Below are positions 16,823-25,780 of a DNA stretch of 58,251 nucleotides, one piece after another (within the stretch, counting starts at the first letter, position 1; each line of letters begins with the position of its first letter). The notes under the pieces were generated by a model. That model was not told where the DNA came from, ran no database searches, and was given only the letters and a program-made list of their open reading frames with translations. A program made the translations under genes and the position numbers. The stretch lies in NCBI RefSeq assembly GCF_001458195.1, contig NZ_CYPU01000055.1:1-58251 (forward strand), read 5' to 3'. The stretch comes from Ruegeria atlantica (GTDB lineage Bacteria; Pseudomonadota; Alphaproteobacteria; Rhodobacterales; Rhodobacteraceae).

Positions 16823-17836
16823 CTAAACCACCCGTTTGTTGACCCAGCCTAGAAATGCCTTGTCAGGACTGCGCAGTGGCTTGCGACCCGAGCTGACCCA
16901 GACCGCCTGCCATTCGGCCTCAAGCGCGTAGATGTCCCAGCCGGGGGCCTGGATACGGGCGGCCTCCAGCGTCTCGGGTTTTAGGGTCGGACCCTGCCCC
17001 GGTTCAACCACAACATCCCGGCGGCTAACACGTATGATATCACCCGGTTCCTCCTCCAGATGATAATCGGGCAAATGGTCAGCAGCGATCATGTCGCGCA
17101 GCATCTTGCGGAACACCCGCCGCGGCGACGCCGAACCGGATTTCTTCAGCAGCGTCTCGACCGATACCCGCCAATCCGGCTGACGACCGCAATGCTTGCG
17201 GGCCAACTCATAGATGCGCCGCTCCAGTGGTTTGCGCAGACGGAAGTAGTCACGGCTGAGCGTCAGGACCGATTTCGCCAGTACCGCCCGAAACAGCCAA
17301 TCCGACAGTTTAACCGAAACGCTGACCATCCGCCCTGCCCGCGTGTGGCGCACGATCTCCCAGCTTTCGATCAGGCCAAAGCCTGTAGTCGTCTCGATTC
17401 CGCCGGTCACCATGTTGGTGGTGATGCGGGTGCCCGCGAGGCGTTCGAACGCCTCACGCAACCGCTTATAGCCATCGCCCGAGGATTCTCGGTTGGTTGC
17501 CACCAACAGGTCATGCGCCTTCAGATGCAATACCCGGCTAACCGCCTTCCCCGCATTGATCGCCGCCATTAACTGGCTGATGCAAAAGATCAGGATGTCC
17601 TTGTCATGGATCGTCGCCAGCCCCCGCACTGAAGGCGTGACGGTGATTTCCACCCCGTTATGCTCATAGTTCAGGATGCGTCGATCGGGCCGCGTCGAAA
17701 GCGAGAACATAGGATGCTCCATCGATCCCATGTCAGTCTTGGGCAGCGCATCGAAAATGTCGCAGACAAAAAAATCCGCCGTTGGGTGTCGCTCCGGCAG
17801 CAGCCCCCCTGCCCCGGCGATCGCATCTCTACTCAT
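16823..17836 (-). CDS. repA: Plasmid replication initiator RepA
   Basis: The 337-residue protein matches the roseobacter RepA-type replicase family (RPA/PF10134-like): MFSLSTRPD near the start, YEHNGVEITVTPS, LKAHDLLVATNR, and the basic DNA-binding segment LRKPLERRIYELARKHCG. It initiates replication by binding iterons. Its start lies about 125 bp from the nearest iteron in the divergent repA-parA region, so it may repress itself there. A divergent repA next to parAB is the arrangement known for RepA-type roseobacter plasmids. The compatibility subgroup, including the RepA-I type of 'biofilm plasmids', would need a tree to assign. Confidence 0.9.
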   Translation of the reverse strand: MSRDAIAGAGGLLPERHPTADFFVCDIFDALPKTDMGSMEHPMFSLSTRPDRRILNYEHNGVEITVTPSVRGLATIHDKDILIFCISQLMAAINAGKAVSRVLHLKAHDLLVATNRESSGDGYKRLREAFERLAGTRITTNMVTGGIETTTGFGLIESWEIVRHTRAGRMVSVSVKLSDWLFRAVLAKSVLTLSRDYFRLRKPLERRIYELARKHCGRQPDWRVSVETLLKKSGSASPRRVFRKMLRDMIAADHLPDYHLEEEPGDIIRVSRRDVVVEPGQGPTLKPETLEAARIQAPGWDIYALEAEWQAVWVSSGRKPLRSPDKAFLGWVNKRVV

Positions 17837-17931
17837 AAAAAGTTACTCAGAACTGAAACGTTCCAGCACATGTTTCTGCCCCTGACCTGCCCGAATCTTT
17901 TATCGTGGTTTTATTGACGCTCACCCTAGAG

Positions 17932-17940
17932 TTATCCACA
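17932..17940 (+). promoter_or_regulatory. DnaA box of oriV
   Basis: TTATCCACA is a perfect DnaA-box consensus, 20 bp before the first iteron. Together they mark the replication origin. Confidence 0.75.
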
Positions 17941-17960
17941 AGCCGGGTAAAGCATCGGAT

Positions 17961-18026
17961 CGTGGGATCAGATTCAGTCCAACGTGGGATTAGAGTCACA
18001 TCATCGTGGGATCAGATTCACTAGGC
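17961..18026 (+). repeat. Origin iterons (three 22-bp direct repeats)
   Basis: CGTGGGATCAGATTCA occurs at 17961 and 18005, and CGTGGGATTAGAGTCA at 17983. The spacing is exactly 22 bp, two helical turns, as is usual for RepA iterons. They lie between the DnaA box and an AT-rich stretch. Confidence 0.85.
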
Positions 18027-18084
18027 ACCGATAAAAACTCTCATAGTTGTTGGATTTCAAAGCCTTAAATGACACCACAGAAAC

Positions 18085-18127
18085 CCTTAACTAATATATA
18101 ACTATATAATCTAACTAAAAAAATTTG
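18085..18127. other. AT-rich unwinding region of oriV
   Basis: A stretch of almost only A and T with several TATA steps follows the iterons by about 60 bp. It is the likely DNA unwinding element. No gene is seen in the whole 17837-18268 interval. Confidence 0.5.
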
Positions 18128-18215
18128 AGACCAAGTCTGGAAGCGCCAGGTACATCAATCGCAGCCTTTTGTTTTTCCTAGAAAATTAAAGTGGGGTGTT
18201 CAAAGTTCTTTCGCA

Positions 18216-18251
18216 TGCTGCGTTTTGTGCTACACTGAGAAAAACGCAGCA
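18216..18251 (+). promoter_or_regulatory. parA promoter/operator inverted repeat
   Basis: TGCTGCGTTTT (18216-18226) and AAAACGCAGCA (18241-18251) are a perfect 11-bp inverted repeat with a 14-nt spacer holding a possible -10 box TACACT (18231-18236). The right arm ends 17 bp before the parA start. ParA proteins with an N-terminal DNA-binding domain usually repress their own promoter, and this is the obvious binding site. Confidence 0.55.
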
Positions 18252-18268
18252 CATCGAGCAGAGCCAGC

Positions 18269-19675
18269 ATGGTCACATCATCGAAAGACAGGCTTCCACC
18301 TTACTTCAATATTGATCCGGATACAGCGCATTCCGAACTGGGTGAGCCGTCCACAACAGCCGGTTTTGCGGCGATCGCCAGCGCTTGTGCGCTTGGCCGC
18401 GAAGACCTCTCCAGCCGCGGCCTGGAGGATGGCGAAGCACGACAACTGCGCCTGTTTTCAACCTGGGAAATTACGCGCTATCTGATCCCGGTTGCCGCCC
18501 CCCACTTCCGGCGGGTGCTACGCGCCAATCCGGACTTGCCGCAAGGCCGCTCTGAAACCGAAGGCGGCGCCAAATGGTTTACGCTGGATGAGGTGCTGCG
18601 GCTGAGAACGCATTTTGCCTCGGAAGGATCGAAGGCGAAAGAATACCGCCCCTATCGCCCCGAGGGGGTACCTGCCAAGCTGATCTCAGTCGCAAATTTC
18701 AAAGGCGGCGTGGGCAAGACGTCGACCTGTGCGCATCTGGCTATGTCGGCAGCGCTGGATGGCTACAAGGTACTGGTAATCGACTTGGACAGCCAAGGCT
18801 CGATGACATCGATCTTTGGTGGCAAGGTCACGGATGAATGGCAGACAGTGTTTCCCCTTCTGGCTCGTCACTATGCCGGATATCTGCGCCGGGAAAACCA
18901 AGGCCGGTTGGACCGCGGAGAAGCCCCCCACCCCATCGACGATACGCTGATGGAGGCATTGGATTCCCGAGCCGATGGTCTGATCCAGAAAACCCACTGG
19001 CCCAATATCAACCTGATCGGAGCACAGTTGAACCTGTATTGGGCAGAATTCCAGATTCCGGTCTGGCGGATGCAGGCCCGCGGCTGGAAGCTGTGGGACG
19101 CTTTGACCGAGACACTGGAGGCGGATGGCGTCCTTGATGACTACGACTTGATCTTCATCGACACTCCACCCGCGCTTGGGTATCTTACAATCAATGGCCT
19201 GTCGGCGGCGGATATTCTACTGGTGCCCATGGGGGCCTCATTTCTGGAATTTGATTCCACGGGCCGTTTCTTCGACATGCTGCATTCCACCTTTCAGTCG
19301 ATCGAAGAAGGGGAAAACATGGCCGCGCGCGCATTGGGACGCGACGAGATGGCGTTTGAATGGGATGCCGTGCGCACGGTCATCACCCGCTATGATGGCA
19401 CTCAGCAGGCCGAGCTGGCGGGGCTAATGCAATCTTATCTGGGCAGCGCGCTGTCGCCGCATCGACAGGAATTCACGGCATTGATCGGTCAGGCGGGTGA
19501 GCAGGTGAATGGCATCTATGAAGCCGACTACCGGAATTTCAACCGCGAAACCTATGCCAGGGGGCGCGAGACCTTTGACGAAACCTATGCGGCCTTCAAA
19601 CGGCTGGTTGTGGGCGTCTGGCGGCGCGAGGAACTGGCCCTGCAGGCTGAACAGCAACCAGAACCGGTGTCATGA
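18269..19675 (+). CDS. parA: Plasmid partition ATPase ParA
   Basis: The 468-residue protein is a long (type Ia) ParA. About 130 N-terminal residues precede the ATPase and likely form the helix-turn-helix operator-binding domain (KWFTLDEVLRLR). The deviant Walker A is FKGGVGKTSTCAHLA near residue 145. VIDLDSQGS and FIDTPPALGYLTINGL are the further Walker motifs. ParA drives plasmid segregation on the nucleoid together with ParB bound to parS. The gene is divergent from repA and upstream of parB. An inverted repeat just before its start suggests autoregulation. Confidence 0.93.
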   Translation: MVTSSKDRLPPYFNIDPDTAHSELGEPSTTAGFAAIASACALGREDLSSRGLEDGEARQLRLFSTWEITRYLIPVAAPHFRRVLRANPDLPQGRSETEGGAKWFTLDEVLRLRTHFASEGSKAKEYRPYRPEGVPAKLISVANFKGGVGKTSTCAHLAMSAALDGYKVLVIDLDSQGSMTSIFGGKVTDEWQTVFPLLARHYAGYLRRENQGRLDRGEAPHPIDDTLMEALDSRADGLIQKTHWPNINLIGAQLNLYWAEFQIPVWRMQARGWKLWDALTETLEADGVLDDYDLIFIDTPPALGYLTINGLSAADILLVPMGASFLEFDSTGRFFDMLHSTFQSIEEGENMAARALGRDEMAFEWDAVRTVITRYDGTQQAELAGLMQSYLGSALSPHRQEFTALIGQAGEQVNGIYEADYRNFNRETYARGRETFDETYAAFKRLVVGVWRREELALQAEQQPEPVS

Positions 19676-19691
19676 GGCCCTGCCCGTGTGA

Positions 19692-19709
19692 TGTTTCGCA
19701 CGCGAAACA
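19692..19709. promoter_or_regulatory. parS-like site 1
   Basis: TGTTTCGCACGCGAAACA is an 18-bp near-perfect palindrome (one central mismatch pair) between parA and parB. It resembles the classical parS (TGTTTCACGTGAAACA) with a longer centre. A perfect version lies just after parB. Confidence 0.75.
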
Positions 19710-19807
19710 TGCCTATCTTCCGTCTGGGTCGCCTGGGAGACTACACACATTGGTAACCGAACGGCGTGCAACAGAGACTATGACAGCCGGACAAGGAGAT
19801 ACCTGAG

Positions 19808-20824
19808 ATGGCAAAACGCAAACGGCTAACCCCCGCCCGTACCGATTTCCTGCCTGCTGGCACCTCGGGCGCTGCGCCCGAGACAAAGTCCATGTTTCCG
19901 GTTGTTCAATCCGCACCACCTATTGCGCAGGTCGCTGGCGATACGGCTTTGCAGGCAGCGATAGATGATCTGAGCACAGAAATTAGCACCGCCCGTGCCG
20001 AGGGTCGGTTGGTGCAACAGTTGCCACTGAGCGCGATTGAGGAAACCCATCTGGTCCGTGACCGCATCCTGGTGGACGGGGGTGAAATGGCGACCCTAGT
20101 TGAAAGCCTGCGCGCACGTGGCCAGCAGACACCGATTGAGGTGGTGCAACTGGCCGAGGGGCGGTTTGGCCTGATTTCCGGTTGGCGCCGCCTGACCGCG
20201 CTGAAGGGCCTTCGTGCGGAAACAGGAGAAGAGCGCTTTGCCACGATACAAGCGCTACTCAGACGGCCCGAGAGCGCCTCAGATGCCTATCTGGCGATGG
20301 TCGAGGAAAACGAGATCCGCGTCGGTCTGTCTTATTATGAACGCGCCCGGATTGCGGCCCGCGCGGCCGAGCAGGGGGTCTATCCGGATGAAGGTTCAGC
20401 GCTGCGGGGGTTGTTCGCATCGGTCAGCCGGGCGAAACGATCTAAGATCGGCTCGTTCATTGTCATCTATCACGCATTGGACGACCATTTGCGTTTTGCC
20501 GCAGCGATCCCGGAACGGCTTGGGCTGAGCCTGTCGAAAGCGGTGAAAGAAAATCCGGCTTTGGGGGGGCGCATCGCCAGGGAACTGGATAAGACACAAC
20601 CGGATACGGCTGAGGCTGAAGCGGCATTGCTGAACCGTCTGGCGCAGGCAGGGGATGGTACAAAAAAGGCTCTAAACAAGGGATCTGATGTGTCAACCAG
20701 TTCAGGTGAAACGATTGGATCGGTCACCCTGACCCGCTCTTCCAATGGTAAATCCCTGACTCTGACCGGGATGACCGACGATCTGCACACACGGCTGAAA
20801 GCGTGGCTGGCCGATCAGCTCTGA
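19808..20824 (+). CDS. parB: Plasmid partition protein ParB
   Basis: The 338-residue protein binds parS and loads ParA. It carries a ParB/Spo0J nuclease-like domain (about residues 75-165) with GEMATLVESLRARGQQTPIE and the motif GLISGWRRLTAL, followed by a helix-turn-helix region (AMVEENEIRVGLSYYERA) and a C-terminal dimerisation part. An AAGGAGATACCTGAG ribosome site precedes the ATG. Flanking parS-like palindromes at 19692 and 20827 suggest that ParB spreads over its own gene. Confidence 0.92.
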   Translation: MAKRKRLTPARTDFLPAGTSGAAPETKSMFPVVQSAPPIAQVAGDTALQAAIDDLSTEISTARAEGRLVQQLPLSAIEETHLVRDRILVDGGEMATLVESLRARGQQTPIEVVQLAEGRFGLISGWRRLTALKGLRAETGEERFATIQALLRRPESASDAYLAMVEENEIRVGLSYYERARIAARAAEQGVYPDEGSALRGLFASVSRAKRSKIGSFIVIYHALDDHLRFAAAIPERLGLSLSKAVKENPALGGRIARELDKTQPDTAEAEAALLNRLAQAGDGTKKALNKGSDVSTSSGETIGSVTLTRSSNGKSLTLTGMTDDLHTRLKAWLADQL

Positions 20825-20826
20825 AG

Positions 20827-20844
20827 TGTTTCGCGCGCGAAACA
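20827..20844. promoter_or_regulatory. parS-like site 2
   Basis: TGTTTCGCGCGCGAAACA is a perfect 18-bp palindrome 2 bp after the parB stop. It differs from site 1 by one base. Confidence 0.8.
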
Positions 20845-20899
20845 TCACGGTTCTAGTGCTTGTGTTGAATCATCGGGCTGGTCATAACTCTGAGAGTGT

Positions 20900-21871
20900 A
20901 TGATCCGTTTAAGTATTAATTTGTGGAAGAGTTTCGTGTCAGCATTTGAGCCCAAAGTTACCATTATCGTTGTCAGCTATAACACTCGTGAGATGACGCT
21001 GGAATGTCTGCGCTCGGTTCAGGCTGAAACTCATGTTCCGTATGAACTGATCGTGGTGGACAACACCTCGACCGACGGATCCGCCGAAGCAATTGCCCAC
21101 GAGTTTCGCAATATCACCCTTTTGGCTGAAGAGGATAATCATGGTTTTGCAAAAGCCAACAACATCGCGGCGGAACGGGCGAATGGGGAGTACATTCTGC
21201 TGCTCAATCCGGACACCGTTGTGCTGGACGGGGCCATAGACAAGCTGGTCACCTTTGCCGAGGCCCGACCTGATGCCGGGGTCTGGGGAGGGCGCACGCT
21301 GTATGGTGACCGCAGTTTGAATCCTACGTCCTGCTGGCGTCGAATGAGCCTTTGGAACATTTTTTGCCGCACCTTTGGGCTGACCGGAATTTTCCCGAAC
21401 AGTCCGGTTTTTCATTCTGAGGCCTATGGTGGGTGGGATCGTAGCACCGAACGCTTGGTAGATATCGTGACAGGCTGTTTCCTCTTGATTAAACGTGAGG
21501 ATTGGAAGGCCCTTGGTGGCTTTGATCTGACCTTTTTCATGTATGGAGAGGAGGCCGATTTATGCTTGCGCGCGGCCCAAACCCTTGGAGCATCGCCGCG
21601 TATGACTCCAGATGCCGTGATTATTCATTATGGCGGTGCATCCGAGAAGGTTCGCAGTGACAAGATGGTACGTCTCCTGCGGGCCAAAAGCGAACTGATC
21701 AGCCGCCACATCCCCGGCTGGCAAAGGCCGCTGGCAAAAGCGTTGTTTGCGTTCTGGCCTCTGAACCGGCGGCTGGCCTACTCCGTACTCCGTCCGGACG
21801 AAGACAACGCGCAGGTATGGTCTGAGATATGGAAACGCCGCCAAGAATGGCGGCGCGGATTTTCGGACTAG
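20900..21871 (+). CDS. Glycosyltransferase family 2
   Basis: The 323-residue protein is a GT-A enzyme. It has VTIIVVSYNT at the start of the domain, VVDNTSTDGS for UDP/dTDP binding, LLLNPDTVV as the DxD-like metal site, and GCFLLIKREDWKALGGFDLTFFMYGEEADLCLR as the acceptor region, a pattern common in rhamnosyltransferases. It lies alone between parB and the convergent export operon. The ATG at 20900 is used; a GTG at 20936 would shorten the N-terminus by 12 residues. Sugar specificity is unknown. Confidence 0.88.
   Translation: MIRLSINLWKSFVSAFEPKVTIIVVSYNTREMTLECLRSVQAETHVPYELIVVDNTSTDGSAEAIAHEFRNITLLAEEDNHGFAKANNIAAERANGEYILLLNPDTVVLDGAIDKLVTFAEARPDAGVWGGRTLYGDRSLNPTSCWRRMSLWNIFCRTFGLTGIFPNSPVFHSEAYGGWDRSTERLVDIVTGCFLLIKREDWKALGGFDLTFFMYGEEADLCLRAAQTLGASPRMTPDAVIIHYGGASEKVRSDKMVRLLRAKSELISRHIPGWQRPLAKALFAFWPLNRRLAYSVLRPDEDNAQVWSEIWKRRQEWRRGFSD
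21836..21855. terminator. Hairpin at the 3' end of the GT2 gene
   Basis: A perfect 8-bp stem (CGCCGCCA with TGGCGGCG, loop AGAA) lies inside the last codons and is followed by CGGATTTT. It may help terminate at the convergent junction. Confidence 0.3.
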
Positions 21872-21892
21872 CTAGTTTATTTCGGCGCGGCC

Positions 21893-22474
21893 TTACTCAA
21901 ACAGCTTGCGCTGCGGCACAACTATAACGTCACCCGGGGTCAGCACCGTACTGCTGGGAATGCCACCGTCATTTGTACGGTAATTGTATAGGAAAACCTG
22001 ATTACCTCGCCGCAGCTGGATGCGCTTGTCTGCCGCGAAACGGGTTAGCCCCCCAGCCTGTGCGATGGCATGAAGGATGGTTGTACCCGGTGTAGCCTCC
22101 AGCTTTCCAGGGTTAGTGATTTCGCCAGTGACATAAATCGCCTGCGTGGTTGGCACACTGGCCACAGCTGGTGCTGGTAGGGCGATCGCGCCGACCGAGA
22201 CGAACACAGTCGGAGGAGCAGCAAAATTGGATGCCAGCGCATTCGTCAGATCAGTTTTAACCTGATCGACGGTACGTCCGCCGGCCGAAATACCGCCCGC
22301 AAGCGGAAAGTTAATCGATCCGTCAGGCAATACCAGCGTGTTACGGTTGAGGCTGGTATCTTCCAACACTTCGATATTGAGCGTATCGCCCGATTTGATC
22401 CTGTAATTGCTTTGCGCCTGCGCTGAGACCGCAAAGAACATTATGGTAAATAATCCGAACAGAACCCTGAACAT
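21893..22474 (-). CDS. Polysaccharide export protein (OPX/Wza family)
   Basis: The 193-residue protein has a signal peptide ending in AVSAQA and then the polysaccharide export domain: YRIKSGDTLNIEVLEDTSLNR, LVLPDGSINFPLAGGI and a SLBB-like part, IYVTGEITNPG to TPGDVIVVPQ. It forms the periplasmic/outer-membrane exit for the EPS, as in exosortase-linked EPS loci. No lipobox is seen, so it is probably not a lipoprotein, and it is short compared with Wza. GAGGA lies 6 nt before the ATG. It is last in the operon sugar transferase-TPR protein-OPX. Confidence 0.88.
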   Translation of the reverse strand: MFRVLFGLFTIMFFAVSAQAQSNYRIKSGDTLNIEVLEDTSLNRNTLVLPDGSINFPLAGGISAGGRTVDQVKTDLTNALASNFAAPPTVFVSVGAIALPAPAVASVPTTQAIYVTGEITNPGKLEATPGTTILHAIAQAGGLTRFAADKRIQLRRGNQVFLYNYRTNDGGIPSSTVLTPGDVIVVPQRKLFE

Positions 22475-22586
22475 AACTGGTCCTCACAAATGCTTATGTT
22501 GAGCGAGCAGATTAGCGCGTATTCATGCAGTCCGTAAACCCGGTAGAGTCATAGTTGTTAATTGTGACCAGAATGCCCCTTGAAAT

Positions 22587-25037
22587 TCAATTATCTTTGC
22601 TGGTTGTCGAAACTGTTTCCGATTTTGCTGTCAATCCTTTGACCGCAGCCGTCACGATTTCCAACAATGGGGCAGGGGGCTTCAGTCCGATGACCGTCTG
22701 GAACGCTTCCAATGCTTCAGTATTTCGATTCAACGCAGCATATGTAGCACCCAGATGGTATTGCACCATTGGATCGTTGGGTAAGCCCTGTGCCGCTGGT
22801 TCCAGGTGGATCAACGCATCGTCGAAATCGCCCCGGCGATAGGCGATCCAGCCATAGGTGTCCTGAAAAGCAGGTATGTTTGTGCCACGCAGACGGCGCG
22901 CGATGGTAAATGCGCGCTCCAAACTTTCAACATCGTCTCGGTATGTTGCTAGAAGGCTGGCCAGGTTATTGGCAAAAAGTGGTATATGGCTGTTTTCGGC
23001 GTAGAGTACTTCGTAAATTCCAATAGCACCTTCAATGTCGCCGCGTTGTTCCAGTGATCCGGCTTGGACCCACCGCAGATTGAGGTTGCCGGGCAGGGTG
23101 TCTAGACCTTCAGCTAGGATTTGAGCGGCTGCATCCAGGTCGCCCTGAAGGGTTTTCAAACGGTAGAGCGCAAGCCAGACCTGCTCGGTTTCGGGCAGGT
23201 CCTCCAAAAGCGCCCGATAGGCGATTTCAGCCTCTTTTGGTTGATTTTGAATGGCCAGGATCGATCCCCTTACAAACCGCAGGGCCGGATCGTCTGGGGC
23301 CTCTTGCAAGGCGCTGTCAATCCGGGTCAGGGCCGTGTCTATATCACCTCGACCGATATAGGACCGGATCAGGCCAATCTCGGCCGCCTGACCGAAGGTC
23401 TGATCCTGCGACAGGGTCTCCAGAAAGGATAGCAGCGCCTCTTCGTTGCCCTGTCCCGCCAGCATCCGCGCCGTGAGGTTGTTCGTGATACCGGCTGTGT
23501 CTTCGCCAAAATCGTCCAGCCGGGTGATGACACCCTGGGTCCGGCCCCAGTCTTGCAGGTCTACGTACAGTGTCCCGAGGGTCGCCAGCAGCTCGATATT
23601 GTCCGGTCGCGCCCGCAACGCATCGATCAGTACGGATTCTGCGTTCAGACCCTGTTCGTTGCTGGCCAGAAAAGCCGCGTACCGTAGGGATTCCTCAGGG
23701 GCACCGCCGGAAGCTTCGACTGCCAGTGACAGCATCTCGGCCATCAGGTCACGGTTGCCGTCGCGCTCGTGCGCGCTGGCCAAAAGCGTCATCAGCTCGG
23801 CATCGCGCGGGCTTTCCCCAAGGGCGGCGCGCAGCAATGCGATGGCCTCACCGGTACGGTCCTCCTGTATCAACCAGCGGGCCTTGAGCTTTGCGGCCCC
23901 TACGTGGCGCGCATCCGAGGTTATGACCTCTTCGACCAGTGCTTTTGCCTGTTCGGTGCGGTCATTGGCGTTCAGCATGCGGGCCAATGTGGTTTTGATG
24001 TTGTTGGTCTCTGCCGAAGGCTCGGCGTTAGCAAGGATATCCTGCAATTCGGTGATGGCGGCCTCGGCATTTCCATTTTCATAAGTGAAAATGGCCCGTA
24101 GTGACCGGTAGGCGGTGTCATGGGGGCCAGTGGTCGTCAAGGTGGCCTCCAACTCGGCCAGAGCGACCTCTGTGCTGCGGTAGTCACTGAGGAACCGTAT
24201 AAGCCGGATGCGGTCGTCTGGGCTCTCTGCTTCGGGGTCGACTGCGGATCGCAGATAAGCTTCGGCGGCATCGAAATTCTCGTTCGTCAGATACCAGTCC
24301 AACAACAGCGAAACGACGTTCGATTCGTTGGGAAACTGCTTGGTCATCTGCAGCATCTGTGCTTCGATGCCGGCCATGTCTCCAATCTCGTTCAGCACCG
24401 CCAGTCGCATTGTATAGAGGGGGGTGAAGTCTGGAGATGTTTGTAACGCCGCATCCAGCGCGTCCAGCGCCGCAGGCCAGTCCTGATCCAGGATCAGTTT
24501 GTCAATCACGACCTGATGCGCGCTGATCAGATCCGGGTTCTCGGCCAAAAGCGACCGCGCGGTTTCAAAGGCGGTAGTTTGCGCGGCACTATCCCTATCA
24601 CTTGTAGCATCGCGATAGTTCAGCGCCGCCAGCATAGATTGGGTCCGCGGGTCTTCTGGAGCGATTTCAGCAGCGGCGCGCCCATGACGTTCAACCTCTT
24701 CCCAATCGCCGCTTTCTAACGCCATCTCTGCCAAGGCTTGTCGACCTTCCAGATTGTCAGGGTATTGCTCGACCAACCGCAGATACTGACCATATGCTTC
24801 GGGGATCGCACCAAGTTCACGCTGCATCCGGGCAAAAGTCAGACGGGCTTCTTTATGTGTGCCATTCAGCTTGAAAACATTGCGAAACTCGATTGTAGCT
24901 CGTTCGAAATCGCCGTTTTCCAGATGCTCAAGTGCGGTTTGAAAGTGTTTCTCAGCCCGGTCTTTTGCCGTATCGCAGGCCGCCAGAAGACCGAGCCCTA
25001 GGATGAGGGCAAGCCTCAGTAAGCTGTTTCGCAGCAT
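22587..25037 (-). CDS. TPR-repeat lipoprotein, PEP-CTERM/EPS system type (PrsT-like)
   Basis: The 816-residue protein starts with a lipoprotein signal (lipobox LLAAC, Cys near residue 20). The rest is almost all tetratricopeptide-like repeats, with recurrent ALEHLENGDFERA, NNLASLLATY and QYHLGATYAALNRNTEALEAF segments. Long TPR lipoproteins of this type accompany exosortase and EPS loci. By analogy with AlgK or PelB they may scaffold export at the outer membrane. The gene lies between the sugar transferase and OPX genes. Function is inferred from architecture and context. Confidence 0.82.
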   Translation of the reverse strand: MLRNSLLRLALILGLGLLAACDTAKDRAEKHFQTALEHLENGDFERATIEFRNVFKLNGTHKEARLTFARMQRELGAIPEAYGQYLRLVEQYPDNLEGRQALAEMALESGDWEEVERHGRAAAEIAPEDPRTQSMLAALNYRDATSDRDSAAQTTAFETARSLLAENPDLISAHQVVIDKLILDQDWPAALDALDAALQTSPDFTPLYTMRLAVLNEIGDMAGIEAQMLQMTKQFPNESNVVSLLLDWYLTNENFDAAEAYLRSAVDPEAESPDDRIRLIRFLSDYRSTEVALAELEATLTTTGPHDTAYRSLRAIFTYENGNAEAAITELQDILANAEPSAETNNIKTTLARMLNANDRTEQAKALVEEVITSDARHVGAAKLKARWLIQEDRTGEAIALLRAALGESPRDAELMTLLASAHERDGNRDLMAEMLSLAVEASGGAPEESLRYAAFLASNEQGLNAESVLIDALRARPDNIELLATLGTLYVDLQDWGRTQGVITRLDDFGEDTAGITNNLTARMLAGQGNEEALLSFLETLSQDQTFGQAAEIGLIRSYIGRGDIDTALTRIDSALQEAPDDPALRFVRGSILAIQNQPKEAEIAYRALLEDLPETEQVWLALYRLKTLQGDLDAAAQILAEGLDTLPGNLNLRWVQAGSLEQRGDIEGAIGIYEVLYAENSHIPLFANNLASLLATYRDDVESLERAFTIARRLRGTNIPAFQDTYGWIAYRRGDFDDALIHLEPAAQGLPNDPMVQYHLGATYAALNRNTEALEAFQTVIGLKPPAPLLEIVTAAVKGLTAKSETVSTTSKDN

Positions 25038-25087
25038 GTTATTGATCTTCCAGCCCTAGATGCAGGAACCCTGTGTGTAGGTTCGTG

Positions 25088-25780
25088 TCAGTAACCCGAA
25101 CAGCGTAAAACAACGCCCACAGTTCTTACAAGAATCGACAGGTCAGTTTTGAGTGTCAGGCTGTCATAATAGTTTTTGTCGAACCGGGCTCGCGCCGCGA
25201 AGGTTGTCTCATTGCGGTCCGAGACCTGCCATGAACCCGTAATGCCTGGGCGCATGGAATAATAGGTCTTGCCGGGATACAGGGGTTTTTGGTCTTCCAT
25301 CATTGGGCGTGGCCCGACGATGGACATGTCTCCTCGGAGGACATTCCACAGTTGGGGTAACTCGTCGAGGGATGATCTGCGCAGAAATTTCCCAATCGGT
25401 GTGATGCGGGGGTCATCCTTCAGTTTCTGCGTGCTGTTCCATTCGGCCCTGGCGTCGGTATCAGCGGCAAGATGGGCCTCCAATTTCTCTTTCGCATTAG
25501 GCACCATTGTGCGGATTTTCAGCATTTCGAAGATTGCGCCGTCTTTGCCAATCCGGCGCTGCCAGAAAAATGGTGTCCCACCGGTTGTTACGATGATAAG
25601 CGCAAAGATGGCCACCAAAGGCACTGCAATCGGCGTCATCAGGATAACCAGGGCAATGTCAATTAGACGCTTGAAGCGATCACGATAGGGTCTTGAGGGC
25701 TGTGTGACGATGCTGTGGTGACTAAATTGATCGGCGGACTCCGTTTCGGCCGCGGTGAATTCTTTTACATGAGATGTCAT
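25088..25780 (-). CDS. Undecaprenyl-phosphate sugar phosphotransferase (priming enzyme)
   Basis: The 230-residue protein is a short WbaP/PglC-type phosphoglycosyltransferase. It has the N-terminal segment RFKRLIDIALVILM with the membrane helix, the conserved KIRTMV (here MLKIRTMVPNA), LRRSSLDELPQLWNVLRGDMSIVGPRP, and RPGITGSWQVSDRN. It starts the repeat unit by moving a sugar 1-phosphate to undecaprenyl phosphate. The full-length ExoY/WcaJ membrane domain is absent, which is normal for the minimal form. ATG 25780 is used; a GTG at 25801 would add seven residues. First gene of a three-gene operon. Confidence 0.9.
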   Translation of the reverse strand: MTSHVKEFTAAETESADQFSHHSIVTQPSRPYRDRFKRLIDIALVILMTPIAVPLVAIFALIIVTTGGTPFFWQRRIGKDGAIFEMLKIRTMVPNAKEKLEAHLAADTDARAEWNSTQKLKDDPRITPIGKFLRRSSLDELPQLWNVLRGDMSIVGPRPMMEDQKPLYPGKTYYSMRPGITGSWQVSDRNETTFAARARFDKNYYDSLTLKTDLSILVRTVGVVLRCSGY

